53,027 nt of DNA from assembly GCA_026706845.1 (NCBI GenBank), contig JAPOXY010000005.1, forward strand, positions 42,492 to 95,518, given 5' to 3'. The notes beneath the pieces are model-generated. The model ran no database searches. It was not told the DNA's origin and saw nothing but the letters and a program-made list of their open reading frames with translations. Positions 51,701 to 53,027 of this stretch are shown piece after piece; positions within the stretch are counted from its first letter, which is position 1; every line of letters starts with the position of its first letter. The translations under genes were made by a program, and so were the position numbers. The stretch is from Gemmatimonadota bacterium. GTDB lineage: Bacteria > Latescibacterota > UBA2968.

Positions 51701-53027
51701 AGGTTAGTCAGGTTGCCCAATTCTGCGGGAAGTTCACCCGTTAGATTATTCTCTCTCAGGTTCAATGCTGTCACCGAACCGTCAGAAACATCAACGCCAT
51801 GCCATGTAGAAATGTCGTTGTCCGTGAGCCAATTGTCGTTATTTGTCCAACTGGATCCATTCGTTGCATTATACAGTGCTATCAATGCCTCGCGCTGGCC
51901 TGGTGGGGCACACGTTGGACCATGAGCCTCTTCTATGCCATCAAGCCACATCTGAATGGTCGGATCAGATGGCGCACATAGCCCTCCCTCACCTCCAAAT
52001 GAAAATGTCTCCAGTTTCATCAGCCCAGTCAGGCTCTGAGGTATCTCACCACTCAGTGCATTGTCGCCGAGATTCAGATAAGTGAGGTTTGTCAGGTTGC
52101 CCAATTCTGATGGAATCATACCCGTCAATTGATTGTTCCAAAACGTCATATACGTGAGATTGATCAGGTTGCCCAATTCGACGGGAATAGGACCACTTAA
52201 TTGGTTACCGCCAAAACTCAGATGCACGAGGTTTGTGAGGTTACCGAATTCAACGGGAATAGGACCGCTCAAATCATTATCCCAAATTGCCAGCAACGCA
52301 AGATTGGTCAGGTTACCTAATTCTATTGGGATCGGACCACTTAATTGATTCACGCCGAGATTCAGGTAAGTGAGATTAGATAAGTTGCCCAATTCTGTTG
52401 GAATAGAGCCAGTCAACTGATTGCGGCTGAGATTCAGGCGAATGAGATTAGATAAGTTGCCCAATTCAATGGGTATTCCACCACTCAACTGATTGCGGTC
52501 AAGGTGTAGCCGCTGAAGGTTGGATAGATTGCCCAATTCAATAGGTATTTCACCACTCAACTGATTACTATAAAGATACAGGTACTGAAGGTTGGTCATG
52601 TTGCCCAATTCTGTTGGAATCTCCCCGCTCAACTGATTATCAAAAAGATAGAGTCGCTCAAGGTTGGCCAGATTGCCCAATTCTATTGGGATTTCCCCGC
52701 TCAACTGATTATCAAAAAGATACAGGCGCGTGAGATTGGTCAGGTTGCCCAATTCGGGGGGAATCTCGCCACTCAACTGATTCCTATAAAGATACAGGAG
52801 AGTCAGATTGGACAGGTTGGTCAATGCCACGGGAATACCACCACGCAACTGATTACTGTTAAGATACAAGCGTTGAAGATTTGTCAGGTTGCCCAATTCG
52901 GGGGGAATCTCGCCACTCAACTGATTGTCGTTAAGATTCAGGTGAATGAGGTTGGACAGGTTACCCAGTTCCACAGGAATCGAACCACCCAACGGATTGT
53001 CGTTAAGACTCAGTTGCTCAAGATTCG
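48796..53027 (-). CDS. Giant leucine-rich-repeat protein, cut at the window edge
   Basis: The frame is open through the right edge of the window (codons before the apparent TTG at 52992 also read as LRR), so the N-terminus and signal are missing; at least 1409 residues are present. It holds plant-type LRRs of 24 residues (consensus ELGNLTNLxxLxLxxNQLSGxIP) in four blocks of about 13, 11, 13 and 6 repeats. Each block ends with a cap ('GGLCAPSD' to 'PTCAPP', two Cys), and the first three caps are followed by a linker ('GQREALIALYNAT', 'WTNNDNWLT', 'WHGVDVSDGSVTAL') that resembles an LRR N-terminal cap. Such proteins are typically exported or surface-bound and bind protein or glycan partners. 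A terminator follows. Confidence 0.93.
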   Translation of the reverse strand, partial: NLEQLSLNDNPLGGSIPVELGNLSNLIHLNLNDNQLSGEIPPELGNLTNLQRLYLNSNQLRGGIPVALTNLSNLTLLYLYRNQLSGEIPPELGNLTNLTRLYLFDNQLSGEIPIELGNLANLERLYLFDNQLSGEIPTELGNMTNLQYLYLYSNQLSGEIPIELGNLSNLQRLHLDRNQLSGGIPIELGNLSNLIRLNLSRNQLTGSIPTELGNLSNLTYLNLGVNQLSGPIPIELGNLTNLALLAIWDNDLSGPIPVEFGNLTNLVHLSFGGNQLSGPIPVELGNLINLTYMTFWNNQLTGMIPSELGNLTNLTYLNLGDNALSGEIPQSLTGLMKLETFSFGGEGGLCAPSDPTIQMWLDGIEEAHGPTCAPPGQREALIALYNATNGSSWTNNDNWLTDNDISTWHGVDVSDGSVTALNLRENNLTGELPAELGNLTNLGQLHLSQNQLNGEIPSELGNLTNLGGLGLHSNQLSGSIPAELGNLTNLGYLGLDRNALTGEIPAELSNLANLGGLYLFNNALSGSIPAELGNLTNLETLGLGRNQLTGEIPAELGNLTNLTELSLNDNQLSGGIPAELSNLSNLEVLYLSQNQLNGSIPTELGNLSNLRVLLLWDNQFSGSIPIELGNLSNLEILHFPDNMLSGMIPIELGNLTKLTELKLGGNQLSGGIPVELGNLTNLKILEIGGNLLSGEIPQSLTGLTMLEKLSFDGEGGLCAPSDTAFQAWLQGIEEAHGPTCAPPGQREALVALYNATGGDNWTNNDNWLTDNDISTWYGVHVSDGSVTNLELEENNLTGEIPAELGNLTNLGNLNLSQNALTGPIPSELGNLSNLGGLGLWDNQLTGEIPAELSNLTNLGYLGLEGNQLTGEISAELSNLTNLGWLGLSGNQLNGSIPTELGNMTNLAHLQLGWNQLTGSIPTELSNLTNLEELTLGGNQLNGSIPTELGNLTNLTHLKLGGNQLTGSIPTELGNLSNLRYLELFDNELRGSIPTELGNLTNLTELKLGGNQLNGSIPTELGNLSNLGYLDLERNNLTGALPAEFGNLSNLEALELWDNQLSGEIPAALGNMTNLRNLNLSENQLTGEIPAEFGNLSNLTGLWLAGNQLSGALPQSLTGLTNLQGFHFWSEGGLCAPTDAAFQAWLQGIEDHGGSTCAPPPPPGQREALVALYNATDGPNWTNNDNWLTENDISSWYGVEVSDGSVTALHLGGNNLTGEIPTELGNLINLTYLHLWDNQLSGEIPEELGNLSNLMQLGLHDNALTGEIPAKLGNLTNLEDLNFGGNPLTGQIPMELGNLTKLTRLAIWGNPVTGEIPSELSNLTNLTYLALQNTELSGSVPTELSNLTKLTELWLGENKLSGSLPQSLTGLTKLQTFHFWGEGGLCAPSDVAFQAWLQGIEDVNGPTCSE

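Noticed and set aside
48796-53027. Regular 72-base repeats as a possible CRISPR array
   Set aside because: The repeats are contiguous, translate as LRRs of 24 residues in one frame and have no unique spacers.

Overview
The window comes from an uncultured, free-living-type bacterium. The gene mix (two GWxTD-domain TPR proteins, one Cys-type and two Thr-type sulfatase-superfamily enzymes, a phytanoyl-CoA-dioxygenase-like protein, an enolase-superfamily dehydratase, SMP-30, a plant-type LRR giant and a methylating iterative-type PKS) resembles Latescibacterota/Poribacteria-like marine or sponge-associated lineages. This is an inference from gene content; there is no rRNA or other phylogenetic marker here, and no tRNA or rRNA gene was recognised.

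Layout. 1-2285: an XRE-type regulator behind a long intergenic stretch with a perfect 17-bp palindrome, a small coiled-coil protein and a fumarylacetoacetate-hydrolase-family enzyme. 2473-8085: a plus-strand housekeeping and envelope block (cyclophilin lipoprotein, CDP-alcohol phosphatidyltransferase, thymidylate kinase, S41 protease, Cys-type sulfatase). A symmetric set of DnaA-box-like sequences around an AT-rich core lies at 3207-3312. 8213-13832: an unstable segment. A VapC-like toxin and its antitoxin, remnants of a concentrative nucleoside transporter gene, an aminotransferase and a Thr-nucleophile sulfatase-like enzyme sit between two partly decayed copies of the same unit, and the intact transporter gene is at the right end. 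13947-18577: plus-strand catabolic genes (DUF2283-like small protein, SMP-30 lactonase, enolase-superfamily dehydratase, PhyH-like oxygenase, second Thr-nucleophile sulfatase-like enzyme). 18579-23806: minus-strand pair of a nucleobase permease with an extra C-terminal domain and a 1156-residue GWxTD/TPR protein.

23949-35347: a minus-strand operon-like set of alpha/beta hydrolase, a 3349-residue type I PKS and a discrete ACP. The PKS has one complete reducing and C-methylating module (KS-AT-DH-MT-ER-KR-ACP) followed by a KS and a visibly broken AT (no catalytic Ser, no catalytic His, about 87 residues missing) with no ACP of its own. The separate ACP gene directly downstream probably supplies the missing carrier. 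The first-module order matches the sponge-symbiont 'Sup/Swf' monomodular PKSs that are proposed to make methyl-branched lipids; the extra KS-AT remnant plus free ACP is the most unusual assembly in the window.

35601-48422: five plus-strand genes (membrane/spermidine-synthase-like fusion, ankyrin protein, PQQ-type beta-propeller, His-containing membrane protein and neighbours) converge on three minus-strand genes (GT-C glycosyltransferase with TPR, DUF6785-like membrane protein, second GWxTD/TPR protein). 48796-53027: a leucine-rich-repeat protein, at least 1409 codons, entering from the right edge and cut there, with four LRR blocks separated by three copies of the same cap-linker unit.
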